Assembly (NCBI GenBank): GCA_900143615.1
Contig: FREU01000003.1
Location: 670,237 to 734,236 of the forward strand
Direction: 5' to 3'
Source: Rhodobacteraceae bacterium Alg231-30
Lineage (GTDB): Bacteria; Pseudomonadota; Alphaproteobacteria; Rhodobacterales; Rhodobacteraceae
DNA length: 64,000 nucleotides
Shown: positions 55,625-64,000 of the stretch, piece after piece
How the letters are laid out: each line of letters starts with the position of its first letter
Numbering within the stretch: the stretch's first letter is position 1
Program-made: the position numbers and the translations under genes
The notes under the pieces: generated by a model
What the model saw: the letters and a program-made list of their open reading frames with translations, nothing else
Database searches by the model: none
Told to the model about the DNA's origin: nothing

Positions 55625-58600
55625 TTACGACCTCCGTGGTCCGGCAAGCGTTTGATCAGGTCTGCAAGCTCGTCGCGCAAAATAGGTTTCTCGATATGCG
55701 GCTTTTGATGCTGCGAAAAGAATCGATATGCGTCGCTGCCCAATGTGTCACCGGTCACAAACCCGATCCGGTCTGCGTACTTCGGAAGAGTGTCTAGGAT
55801 TGCCTTGAAAAACTGCGCGCCATTCATGTCCGGCATTTTGAAATCGCTTAAAACAAGATCGAACCCTTCATGTGACAAGAGTTCCAAGGCGAACCGTGGA
55901 TCGGTTGCTAGCACGGGTTCACAGTTTAATTCCTCAAGCATATCGCATAGCAGCTCACCCACGATTTCCTCGTCATCCACGACCAGTACGCGACGTGCGA
56001 GAACACCTGCATTTGCACTTTGCGCCTCGGCGTTCATGGGTTCAGGACCGCTCGGAGGATCCAGACGCACGAAGAAACTCGTGCGTTCTCCTTCGTCCGA
56101 TTGCAACTCCAACCGTCCGCCATGGGCATCAATTATACGGTGGCTGAACGCCAGTCCAATCCCCGTTCCTTTTCCGACATCTTTGGTTGTGAAAAAAGGT
56201 TCAAAAATACGGGCCTGAATGGCCTCAGGAATCCCGGGGCCATTGTCCCTGATTTCGACAACCGACTGCCCGGCCCCACTGTCAAAATAGGACTGGATCA
56301 ACAACTCGCCCGCGCTGCCCAGAGGGGCAAGCGTGTGTTCTGCATTCACAATCAGGTTCGAAAAAACTTGCACCAACTGATCTGCATCACCGGAAATGTC
56401 CGGCAAAGCCTCATCTAGATCAGTGATCACCTTCGTCCCGTTGGCACGCAACCCGTAGCCCGCAACATCAAGCGCCGATAGCGCAATATCATTTAGCGAA
56501 CACCGCTCCACTTTAGCGGGTCGTTGCCGCGCCATCGCAAGAAATGCACGCACAATTCTGGAGCTGCGTTCGGCTGCTTCCGCAATACGATCCACACGTT
56601 TGCTCAGCTTTTCATCTTGAAGCTGCCCTTCCAGCATTTGCGCATATCCGACAATAATGGACAAAGGATTGTTAAGTTCATGCGCCACCCCCGCCAGCAA
56701 TTCTCCCAAGGCCGAAAGCTTTTCGGATTGGTGCGCCGCTTCTCGTTGCTGCTGCAGTTCTTCCTGCATCGCCAAGAGATCCGAAATGTCTCGCGTTGAG
56801 GAAACAATCACTTGTTCGCCTTTGTATTCTGTCACGCGCGCTGCTGTGATGCCTTGCATGACGGATCCGTCACCACGCAGAAATTGCACACGGTAGTCAT
56901 CAAGTGACCCTGTCGGCAATAAGGCATCCAGATACCTCTGACGATCCTGCGGGGTTATGAAAAAACTCAAGGTGCTTTCAATATCACCAAACCGCTCACG
57001 TGAGAGCGGCGGGCAATAGATGATTTTGCCGTCGTCGATCCTTGAAACAAGGAAGTTCGCAGGACAGGCTTCCACGATCTTGTGCAGAAGAAGATCCGCC
57101 TCCCGCTGCTCTGCTTCTGCGCGCCGCTGCTCAGTGACATCCACAAACGATAGCAGATACCGTTCTTTTTCCGTCCAATGTGTCGAGGCAAGTAGCGTCC
57201 TTCCATCTTTCAGATGAATGGGTTCTCCCTTTCGAAACTCAGTCGCAACATGATCGAGATCGACAATGTAGTCTTCTGGCGTCACGCCATCCGGAACATT
57301 GATCACACCTCCATGCACCAATCTACTCCATAGGCCAGAAAGTGTTTCTCCCGTGCGCGGCGGCTCGATGGTGTCAAAAAACAGGTGTCTGAGACGTCTA
57401 TTGCCGAGCACGAAACCTGCGTCTCGATCAAAAACGGCTATACCCTCCTCCAAAGACTGAAGGGTATCGTTCAAAGTTTGCAGGCTTCTCTGTTCCGCTT
57501 CTTTGAGCGCCGTTGTGTCCGTCACCACAACAACGCGCCCATCATCTTCGGTCACTGCCCGCTCAACAAGGTAATGCCGACCGTTTCGAAAATAAACCTC
57601 CATTGGCTCCAGATTTTTCCTCTGTTTCCTAATGGCTTGAGCAAATAGCTCGCCACCACGGTCACCGACATCTTGCCCGGAAATAGCCTGAATTTGGGGC
57701 GCCAAAGCTAAAAACCGCTCGCTGTCAGAAAGCGCGAGAAGCTCGTCAGGTTTATACCCGAATGGAGAGGAAAACGCCTCGTTGCAATGAAACAGATTCC
57801 CGCTTGCTTCCTCGATGGCGACGCCAACAGGTAATCGGGCAACAGCATCTGTAAAAAGCCGTTCGGCACGCAGCTGATCTGTCACATCTTCAAGGGTCAG
57901 TAATCGACCTTGCAACACAGTGTCATAGACGTTTCCAACAATCTCGCGACCGTTTGCGCTCACGATTGAAAAGCCCTTCGCAGCGGTTCTGATCAAATGA
58001 TTGAGGGCGTCGCGTAGCTCATCATTCGCCACACCTTCCGGAGCACGGAAAGTTCCCTTTTCGATAGATCGTTCATAAACCTCTGAAATTGGAATCCCCG
58101 GTTTCAGAAAAAGCGCGGCGGGATCGGTCATTTCCCGAAACCGCTGGTTCGCGAAGACGAGCCGATCATCATCGTCGATCAATGCAATCCCGAATTCAAC
58201 GTCATCAATCACCTTGTTCAGAAGTTCCCGTGCGCGGGCCTCTGTCGTACGTTCATGCGTGATATCTTTGACGTTGCCAGCCAATCCGCCGTCGCTCAAT
58301 CTCGAAAGTCTTATCTCACGCTCTGTGTCATCAGCCACACGCACCTCGATCCTTGCGGTTTCCACCGACTGCAGCGCAGTAAGGAAGGCATCCATGCCAT
58401 TTTCTGCACCGCGCAGGATCGTCACATGGCCGCTCGCCACGGCACGACCGATGATATCCTGCATCGGTGTCCCGGGAACCAACAGATCGCTGTGGGGACC
58501 AAGCATCTGAGCGTAGCTTCTATTTGCAAGAACAAGTTCTAAGTCTTGATCAAACAGCACAAAGCCTTCTTCAAGCATATCCACGGCCTCCAAGACCGAA

Positions 58601-58635
58601 GAAAATGAATTGCGTGCGTCGGTGCGTGTCATCAT
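55621..58635 (-). CDS. Hybrid histidine kinase with about five PAS-type domains
   Basis: The 1004-residue protein has no transmembrane helix and so is probably cytoplasmic. PAS-type modules lie near 12-125, 138-255, 262-375, 385-500 and 515-625. The H-box is LLAGVAHELNNPLSI with His652, followed by N and G boxes (DNGPGIPEAIQARIFEPFFT, TGIGLAFSHRI). A C-terminal receiver (883-1000) carries Asp931 (LSDFKMPDMNG). The likely signal is redox, oxygen, light or a bound small molecule. The stop overlaps the response-regulator start. Which ligand each PAS holds cannot be told. Confidence 0.9.
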   Translation of the reverse strand: MMTRTDARNSFSSVLEAVDMLEEGFVLFDQDLELVLANRSYAQMLGPHSDLLVPGTPMQDIIGRAVASGHVTILRGAENGMDAFLTALQSVETARIEVRVADDTEREIRLSRLSDGGLAGNVKDITHERTTEARARELLNKVIDDVEFGIALIDDDDRLVFANQRFREMTDPAALFLKPGIPISEVYERSIEKGTFRAPEGVANDELRDALNHLIRTAAKGFSIVSANGREIVGNVYDTVLQGRLLTLEDVTDQLRAERLFTDAVARLPVGVAIEEASGNLFHCNEAFSSPFGYKPDELLALSDSERFLALAPQIQAISGQDVGDRGGELFAQAIRKQRKNLEPMEVYFRNGRHYLVERAVTEDDGRVVVVTDTTALKEAEQRSLQTLNDTLQSLEEGIAVFDRDAGFVLGNRRLRHLFFDTIEPPRTGETLSGLWSRLVHGGVINVPDGVTPEDYIVDLDHVATEFRKGEPIHLKDGRTLLASTHWTEKERYLLSFVDVTEQRRAEAEQREADLLLHKIVEACPANFLVSRIDDGKIIYCPPLSRERFGDIESTLSFFITPQDRQRYLDALLPTGSLDDYRVQFLRGDGSVMQGITAARVTEYKGEQVIVSSTRDISDLLAMQEELQQQREAAHQSEKLSALGELLAGVAHELNNPLSIIVGYAQMLEGQLQDEKLSKRVDRIAEAAERSSRIVRAFLAMARQRPAKVERCSLNDIALSALDVAGYGLRANGTKVITDLDEALPDISGDADQLVQVFSNLIVNAEHTLAPLGSAGELLIQSYFDSGAGQSVVEIRDNGPGIPEAIQARIFEPFFTTKDVGKGTGIGLAFSHRIIDAHGGRLELQSDEGERTSFFVRLDPPSGPEPMNAEAQSANAGVLARRVLVVDDEEIVGELLCDMLEELNCEPVLATDPRFALELLSHEGFDLVLSDFKMPDMNGAQFFKAILDTLPKYADRIGFVTGDTLGSDAYRFFSQHQKPHIEKPILRDELADLIKRLPDHGGRK

Positions 58636-58958
58636 CGGATATGGCTCGTCTTGCTATTCTTACTCCGTCTCATCCCGCTGCAGGTTTTCCAGAGTGCAGA
58701 GAACCTCAAGCGAACCCTATTTTCTATCCTACGTCACTACCTCGAATTGTATCAATTGTGTCGTCGCCAGCTCCAAATTCGGCACCGGTCGCCATTCACG
58801 GGCTCACATCGATCCACAATACGGGAAGACCAATTAGTGGTACCCCACGACGCGCAACCTAGATTCAAGGAAACCCAATCGAGAAATCTGTAGATTACTG
58901 CGAAGCCTATAACACTTTGCAATTCGGGTGATTGATTTGTAGGTAGCGTAAAGTGCAA
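58636..58958. other. Intergenic stretch upstream of the hybrid kinase
   Basis: About 320 bp between the PIN-domain gene and the kinase start, both on the minus strand. No gene or strong hairpin is seen. It is slightly AT-rich and must hold the kinase promoter. Confidence 0.45.
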
Positions 58959-59522
58959 TCAACGATTAGCCAAAACACCATACTCTGCAACAGCTTTGGC
59001 CAATTTCGGCAACCGTGCTTTCTTCAACAGCCGCCGCATTTCCCAAGGCTCCCCTGACAGCCGTTCCGCCTCAGCGCGCACCGCCTGACAGACCGCGCCT
59101 ACACCCTCAGGATCATCTCCCCAAAGACGGCGCAGCAAGGCATCCGGATCAATCCGCTCAAGCCCCTCTTCCGCCAGCGTGTTGCGCGGAAAATCCTTGG
59201 CATTCATCGTCACAATCGCATCCGAAGAACTTGCAATTGCGGCCGCTAAAACATGTGTGTCCGCCGGATCGGGCAAATAAAGCCGATCCTCTAGGGAAGG
59301 CTTCCAGCGCACTTCAGAGTTTGGCCAAGCCGCACGCAACGCCGCGATTTCGCCGCGCGCCTGCGTTTCCCCATTGGGGCCAATTTTGCGCGCCGCGCGA
59401 GCCCATTCTTCCAAAATGCGCTCCGACCACAACGGCTTGAACGCCCCTGTCGCGGCCACGCCCAACAGCACCTCCCGCATCACCGTCGGATACAGAACGC
59501 AAGTATCCAGCAGCAGACGCAT
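58959..59522 (-). CDS. PIN-domain protein
   Basis: The 187-residue protein has the acidic residues of PIN ribonucleases: Asp6 (MRLLLDTCVLYP), YLPDPADTHVLAAAIAS and VTMNAKDFPRNTLA. Relatives include toxin-type VapC ribonucleases and stand-alone PIN proteins. The ATG at 59522 overlaps the rlmI stop by one base (TGATG), so it is coupled to rlmI. No antitoxin gene is adjacent, which argues against a classical VapBC pair. A role in RNA processing beside a rRNA methyltransferase is possible. Confidence 0.85.
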   Translation of the reverse strand: MRLLLDTCVLYPTVMREVLLGVAATGAFKPLWSERILEEWARAARKIGPNGETQARGEIAALRAAWPNSEVRWKPSLEDRLYLPDPADTHVLAAAIASSSDAIVTMNAKDFPRNTLAEEGLERIDPDALLRRLWGDDPEGVGAVCQAVRAEAERLSGEPWEMRRLLKKARLPKLAKAVAEYGVLANR

Positions 59523-60721
59523 CACAGCCGGAAAAACAACGACTTCAAATACCCGCTCTCCGCCAGTTGAGGCATCAGGGGATGATCTGGCCCGGCATAT
59601 CCGGTGTGGATCAACTGTGCCTGACGCCCTGCCCGTCCAATACCACGCACACAAGCGCCGCGAAATTTGGTCAAATCAGCCGCATGTGAACAGCTGCACA
59701 GCCCTAAATAACCACCTTCAGCCACCAAAGGTGCCGCTAGTCGCGCCACACGCTCATAGGCACGTAAGCCCTTCTCAAGTGCTGGTTTTGAGGGCGCAAA
59801 TGCGGGCGGGTCACAAATCACCGCATCGAATGTCGCCCCTTCCTGCGCCAAAGCGGTCAACACATCGAATGCATCGCCCTTACGGGTGGTAAATTTGCCG
59901 GCAACGCCCGCCTTTTCTGCACCAGCTTGCGCCAGTTCCAAAGCTGCGGCCGAGCCATCCACCGACATCGCCGAGGTCGCACCCCCAGCCAAAGCCGCAA
60001 GACCAAAGCCGCCAACATGGGAAAAGACATCCAGAACCTTTGCATCTTTGCAAAGCTTAGCGGCAAATTCGTGATTTGGACGTTGATCAAAGAAAAGCCC
60101 CGTCTTCTGACCGCCCGTCAGATCCGCCATATAGGTCGCGCCATTCATCATAACCGGCACTGGCTGGTCTGGCGCAGCCCCTTGGATGACCGCGCTATCC
60201 TCATCCAACCCTTCCAGCTGGCGGGCCCGCCCCGATCCGTTCTTGATGACATTTTGAACACCACTCACAGCCACCAAAGCTGCCACCATAGGCTCAAGAA
60301 GCACATCTGCCCAGGCCGCATTGGGCTGCACAACAACTGTATCCCCAAACCGGTCGACAACCACACCGGGCAAACCGTCGGCTTCGGCGTGGATCAACCG
60401 ATAAAAAGGGGTGTCATACAGCCGCTCGCGCATCGCCAAAGCATGCGCAAATTTCTGTTCAAACCACGCCTGGTCAATCACCGCCTCGGGATTTCGATCC
60501 AGCATCCGGCAAAAAATTTTGCTATTTGGATTAACCGCGACAATCCCCAAAGGCTGGCGTTGATCATCTTCCAACACAGCAAGGGAACCCACCGCGAGGG
60601 CTTTAGTGCGCCGGTCGGTGACCAGCTCATTATCATACGCCCAGGGAAATCCGTGACGGATCGCGCGGGCATTGGCTTTGGGTTTCAGGCGCACAACGGG
60701 CAAAGAGGACAGCATATTCAT
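59522..60721 (-). CDS. rlmI: 23S rRNA m5C1962 methyltransferase RlmI
   Basis: The 399-residue protein has a PUA-type N-terminus (VRLKPKANARAIRHGFPWAY), a SAM-binding Rossmann domain (VLDVFSHVGGFGLAALAGG) and the catalytic CDPPAFAPSK with the later CSCSHAAD cysteine region. RlmI methylates a single cytosine in 23S rRNA. It starts 51 bp after the lipoprotein gene and overlaps the PIN gene. Confidence 0.93.
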   Translation of the reverse strand: MNMLSSLPVVRLKPKANARAIRHGFPWAYDNELVTDRRTKALAVGSLAVLEDDQRQPLGIVAVNPNSKIFCRMLDRNPEAVIDQAWFEQKFAHALAMRERLYDTPFYRLIHAEADGLPGVVVDRFGDTVVVQPNAAWADVLLEPMVAALVAVSGVQNVIKNGSGRARQLEGLDEDSAVIQGAAPDQPVPVMMNGATYMADLTGGQKTGLFFDQRPNHEFAAKLCKDAKVLDVFSHVGGFGLAALAGGATSAMSVDGSAAALELAQAGAEKAGVAGKFTTRKGDAFDVLTALAQEGATFDAVICDPPAFAPSKPALEKGLRAYERVARLAAPLVAEGGYLGLCSCSHAADLTKFRGACVRGIGRAGRQAQLIHTGYAGPDHPLMPQLAESGYLKSLFFRL

Positions 60722-60772
60722 GCTGCCCTCCTAATCGTTTCTTCTTCGCGTGAAAAGCGTTGAGTGTATGCT

Positions 60773-61429
60773 TCAGAGCGCCTTTACAGGGCTCAGCGGT
60801 GTCACACGTGCTGTTGTCCCGCCTTTTGGAGGCAAGAAACCCTCAGGCAAGCTCAATTCGTCGCGCACAACACGCGCCAAATGCTGCGTGATGCGGTACT
60901 TTTGGGTCAATCCGCGCGCTTCCGCTTGCAAGGCTTTTGATCCGCCATATCCGACCAGATCCGCCGAAATCTCTTTCGGGCCGCGCAAAACCGCACCGCT
61001 CACCGGATCAATTATGGTCATCACAAAATCAATCGAGTGAATGCCACCAACGCTATAACGTGTCTTCTCGGTCAACGCGTGGAAGCGTTTCACTTCGATA
61101 ATCACATGCACCGGAATGGCACCTTCCAAAGGCGCTGCACCAATTTGCACGGCTTCCTCAAAGATTGCTTCGACCTGTTCATAGCGGTTCCCGTACACGT
61201 CACCGCGCCAAACGATGTCACCGCCAGGGTAATAGCTATTGGCTTCAGATACTTTCAGCGTTGTCGGCACTTGCACATCCAATGTGGCAAGCTGAAACGA
61301 TGGCGCCGGTGCCGTAATACCCGATGGAGTGGTCTCATAAGGCATATTTCGTGTTGCAGTATCTACTGTACTACAAGCTGAAACACCAAGACCCAGCGCC
61401 ATTACTGCAATCATTCGAACACTCATCAT
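60773..61429 (-). CDS. Exported lipoprotein of unknown function
   Basis: The 218-residue product starts MMSVRMIAVMALGLGVSACS with lipobox LGVSAC, so it is a lipoprotein. The mature part has TTPSGITAPAPSFQLATLDV, GNRYEQVEAIFEEAVQIGAA and VHVIIEVKRFHALTEKTRYS, a beta-rich domain. I know no function. ATG 61429 follows GAGGAGAGGGAC. It lies 51 bp before rlmI. Confidence 0.75.
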   Translation of the reverse strand: MMSVRMIAVMALGLGVSACSTVDTATRNMPYETTPSGITAPAPSFQLATLDVQVPTTLKVSEANSYYPGGDIVWRGDVYGNRYEQVEAIFEEAVQIGAAPLEGAIPVHVIIEVKRFHALTEKTRYSVGGIHSIDFVMTIIDPVSGAVLRGPKEISADLVGYGGSKALQAEARGLTQKYRITQHLARVVRDELSLPEGFLPPKGGTTARVTPLSPVKAL

Positions 61430-61564
61430 GTCCCTCTCCTCGGGTCTTCTGACCTCTGCAATTCGAGGATAAAATTGCTCCTGAAATGGGGCGGGAATGC
61501 GACATGGGTGGTTCGATTCAATGGAATTTAGTCTATTTTTAACCAAATACCCTTGAATTTCAGC

Positions 61565-61834
61565 CTAATTCCTTGGTCTTGAGCGCCAACCGCCGCGCCG
61601 CCTTGGTGCCTGCATCTGCACAAGCCCTGCCTGTAAAACTTGGGTCATCGGATGCTCTGGGTGGTGTTCACCATATTTAGCAATCACCTTTGGGAGCACC
61701 TCCCGTGCCTCAAGCCCATCGGGCAAGGACAGCGCCCAGTCCAGGAAAATCGACCGACACTCAGCCGCTTCAATACCTTCGATCAGATAGCTTTCTCGAA
61801 TTACCCCCTTTGGGTCAAACGTCTCTCCCTTCAC
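61565..61834 (-). CDS. Small protein overlapping the glnE end
   Basis: The 89-residue product starts at GTG 61834 behind GGGAGAGAC and overlaps the last 20 bp of glnE. It reads VKGETFDPKGVIRESYLIEG and DWALSLPDGLEAREVLPKVI, then Arg-rich end GGWRSRPRN. No family recognised. Position after glnE is shared by relatives, so it is probably real. Confidence 0.6.
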   Translation of the reverse strand: MKGETFDPKGVIRESYLIEGIEAAECRSIFLDWALSLPDGLEAREVLPKVIAKYGEHHPEHPMTQVLQAGLVQMQAPRRRGGWRSRPRN

Positions 61835-64000
61835 CTGTCTCTCCCTTGGTGGCAGTACGCGCCAGCACCTTATCGATGATCGACGCTGACCGCTCCGCGC
61901 GGTCCTGCATTTCGCTCTCAAGAACGTCAAGCGTTTCATTTCCCGTTTCCCTTAGCAAGAAGGCCTGTCCACCAGCGCCAATGTCGTTTGGCTCGATTGT
62001 ACCGCCGGTCAGAAGTTTGGATGCCAATTGCACTTTCCAGAAAAGACCATAGGCACCTGCAAGCTCTGTCGCCTCAGCGGCATCCATCCATCCGATAGCG
62101 ACGCCCGCGTCCAATCCAGCCCCCACCGAGCGGCGCGCAGCTCCGGACAAAAGCGCGCCGGTCTGGCTGATCAATTCCACATCCTGCAGACGACCTGCGC
62201 CAATTTTCGCATCCCACGCCCCGTCTTGCGGCTTTGCCGCCGCAATCCGGGCGCGCATTTCCAAGACGTCTCTGCTCACCGCTCTGCGATCACGTGGGGT
62301 TTTCAACACTTCTTTGCGGAAGCTTTCGATCTCATCCATCAACACCGCAGTCCCCGCAACCGGTCGCGCGCGCGTCAACGCCAGATGTTCCCACGTCCAT
62401 GCTTCGTTCATCTGATAGTTTTTGAAAGAGAGCAGCGAGGTCGCCACAGGCCCCTGCGTCCCCGAAGGGCGCAGCCGCATATCGACCTCATAAAGCCGCC
62501 CCTGCGGCATCGGCGCGCTTAGCGCGGTGACCAAGGCCTGCGTCAGACGCGCATAATACGCCCGCGCTGCCAAGGGACGGCGACCCTCAGAATAATCCAC
62601 CCCATCCGCATCATAGATCACGATCAGATCAAGATCAGAAGAAGCATTCAGCCTTTTGGCCCCCAGCGACCCCATTCCCAACACGGCTGCACCACGGCCC
62701 GGCATCTCGCCATGTTTCTCCGCAAACCGCGCAACAACTTCGGGCCAAAGCCCCGAGATCGCCGCCTGCGCAAGGTCGGTATATTGCTCCCCTGCTTCCC
62801 GAGCCGCGATCACCCCACGCAAATGATGTACACCGACGCGAAACTGCCACTCTTTGGCCCACCGCCGTGCAGCGTCCAGTTTCAACTCATAGTCGGGCTC
62901 AGAGGTCAACAACGCAGCAAGCTCATCGCGCAGCGCCTCTGCACCGGGCCATTCGGCAAAAAACGCGCCGCCAATAACCGCGTCAAACACCCCTGAATTG
63001 CGCGACAAATGTTGCGCCAAAGCCGGAGCGGTGCCGACAATATCCACCAAAAGGTCAATCAAATGCGGGTTTGCCTCAAACAGAGAAAACAGCTGGACGC
63101 CCGCAGGTAAACCTTTCAAAAATCCGTCAAGTGCCACCAGCGCTTCTTCCGGGCGTGCAGTGCGTGCCAAACGTCGCAAAAACTCTGGCCGCACACGCGC
63201 AAAAATCTCAACAGCTCTTGGGCTGCGCAGCGCAGGATATGTCTGCCAGCGCGCAATAATCTCGGGATCAAAATTGTCTGCATCGTCCCCTTCGCCGCCT
63301 TCCTCGGGTGCAAAAAAGTCTTCCGTCAGCCCATGCACCTCGGTCAATCGTTCGCGCAACTCGACCTGAAGTTCTGCCACATCACGCCCCATCAAACAGG
63401 CAATACGCGCCCAGCCATCCGCAGATGTCGGTAACAGATGCGTCTGGGCATCCGCCACCATCTGAATGCGATGCTCCACTTCACGATGAAAACGGTAATG
63501 GTCCGCCAAGGTTTCGGCAGTGGCTTCGGGTACCCAGTTTTTTGACGCCAACTTGCGCAGTGACGGCACCGTGTGGCGGTCTCGGAGATAGGGGTCGCGC
63601 CCGCCGGCAATCAACTGGCGCGTCTGAGTAAAGAACTCGATTTCGCGAATACCCCCACGCCCCAACTTCATGTTGTGCCCGTCCAACTGGATCTCGCCTC
63701 CCAGCCCTTTGTGTTCACGAATGCGCAAACGCATATCATGCGCGTCTTGTATGGCGGCGAAATCCAAATGCCTGCGCCACACAAACGGGCGCAGCGTGTC
63801 CAAAAACCGCTGCCCTGCCGCAAGATCGCCCGCCGACGGCCGCGCCTTGATATAGGCTGCACGCTCCCACGTGCGCCCCAGACTCTCATAATAGCGCTCC
63901 GCCGCCTCCATCGCGAGACAAACAGGAGTCACAGCCGGATCGGGCCGCAGACGCAAATCAGTGCGGAAAACATAACCCTCAGAGGTGATATCATTGAGCA
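61815..64000 (-). CDS. glnE: Glutamine-synthetase adenylyltransferase/removase, 5' end cut by the window edge
   Basis: Adenylylates and deadenylylates glutamine synthetase in nitrogen control. The visible 727 codons include the end of the first nucleotidyltransferase domain (FRTDLRLRPDPAVTP), the helical linker, the second nucleotidyltransferase domain (GSLGAKRLNASSDLDLIVIY, LYEVDMRLRPSGTQG) and the C-terminal four-helix domain. The N-terminus lies beyond base 64000. The stop overlaps the small GTG gene. Confidence 0.95.
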   Translation of the reverse strand, partial: LNDITSEGYVFRTDLRLRPDPAVTPVCLAMEAAERYYESLGRTWERAAYIKARPSAGDLAAGQRFLDTLRPFVWRRHLDFAAIQDAHDMRLRIREHKGLGGEIQLDGHNMKLGRGGIREIEFFTQTRQLIAGGRDPYLRDRHTVPSLRKLASKNWVPEATAETLADHYRFHREVEHRIQMVADAQTHLLPTSADGWARIACLMGRDVAELQVELRERLTEVHGLTEDFFAPEEGGEGDDADNFDPEIIARWQTYPALRSPRAVEIFARVRPEFLRRLARTARPEEALVALDGFLKGLPAGVQLFSLFEANPHLIDLLVDIVGTAPALAQHLSRNSGVFDAVIGGAFFAEWPGAEALRDELAALLTSEPDYELKLDAARRWAKEWQFRVGVHHLRGVIAAREAGEQYTDLAQAAISGLWPEVVARFAEKHGEMPGRGAAVLGMGSLGAKRLNASSDLDLIVIYDADGVDYSEGRRPLAARAYYARLTQALVTALSAPMPQGRLYEVDMRLRPSGTQGPVATSLLSFKNYQMNEAWTWEHLALTRARPVAGTAVLMDEIESFRKEVLKTPRDRRAVSRDVLEMRARIAAAKPQDGAWDAKIGAGRLQDVELISQTGALLSGAARRSVGAGLDAGVAIGWMDAAEATELAGAYGLFWKVQLASKLLTGGTIEPNDIGAGGQAFLLRETGNETLDVLESEMQDRAERSASIIDKVLARTATKGETGEGRDV

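Noticed and set aside
58959-59522. A VapBC toxin-antitoxin pair
   Set aside because: No antitoxin-like small gene precedes the PIN gene; it overlaps rlmI instead.

Overview
The window is about 58-60% G+C and carries the conserved gene neighbourhoods of the Roseobacter group (Rhodobacteraceae, Alphaproteobacteria): aroK-aroB divergent from xerD, yceD-rpmF-plsX-fabH-ihfA-merR-tRNA-Pro, scpB-scpA-nagZ-SPOR-argS, a single-cysteine DksA, a MoxR/VWA pair, and glnE next to rlmI. It looks like ordinary chromosome, mostly housekeeping, with one decayed stretch at 51.2-53.3 kb. No prophage, intact insertion sequence or CRISPR array was seen. Genus and species cannot be told from this sequence.

Layout. 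1-3.4 kb: two exported proteins with matching 5' leaders, then an orphan TrpB C-terminal fragment. 3.5-8 kb: aroK-aroB, and divergently a small membrane protein, a large exported protein and xerD. 8-14.3 kb: a CorC/HlyC-type membrane protein, a glycine-zipper protein, an AraC regulator, a DMT transporter, eno behind two LacI-type palindromes, and a GNAT enzyme. 14.4-24.2 kb: an OprB porin and an exported amidohydrolase opposite an AraC regulator and a cupin, then anmK, tyrS, an FAH-fold enzyme, an SDR enzyme with a TetR-type operator, and a protein with an Ada-like CxxC motif. 24.5-33.5 kb: uup, an ornithine-lipid acyltransferase, a BamE-like lipoprotein, the fatty-acid/ribosomal operon, tRNA-Pro(GGG) and a long dCTP deaminase. 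33.5-40.7 kb: chromosome segregation (ScpA/B), wall recycling (NagZ), SPOR, ArgS, Dgt and ErpA.

40.7-43.6 kb holds the most unusual locus. A 138-residue protein consists of a basic, charged leader followed by seven copies of [M/L][F/Y]TSGL at 21/8/21/20/8/21-residue steps, ending exactly on the last copy. It is followed in the same direction by an unrecognised 359-residue protein with no predicted membrane segment and, with a 4-bp overlap, a DMT-family exporter. The upstream region is AT-rich and contains a 9-bp inverted repeat beside a TTGACA box, a DnaA-box match and a perfect 17-bp-arm inverted repeat. This could be a ribosomally made multi-core peptide with its partner and exporter, but that is inference.

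43.6-51.2 kb: xth, an FAD monooxygenase, dksA, and a stress/maintenance cluster (MoxR ATPase, GNAT, DUF2927 lipoprotein, 55-residue membrane protein, VWA protein, M48 protease). 51.2-53.4 kb is decayed DNA with two pseudogenes. 53.4-58.6 kb: an RTX-repeat protein facing a hybrid histidine kinase with about five PAS domains and its OmpR-type regulator. 58.9-64 kb: a PIN-domain protein overlapping rlmI, a lipoprotein, a small conserved protein and glnE, which runs off the right edge.
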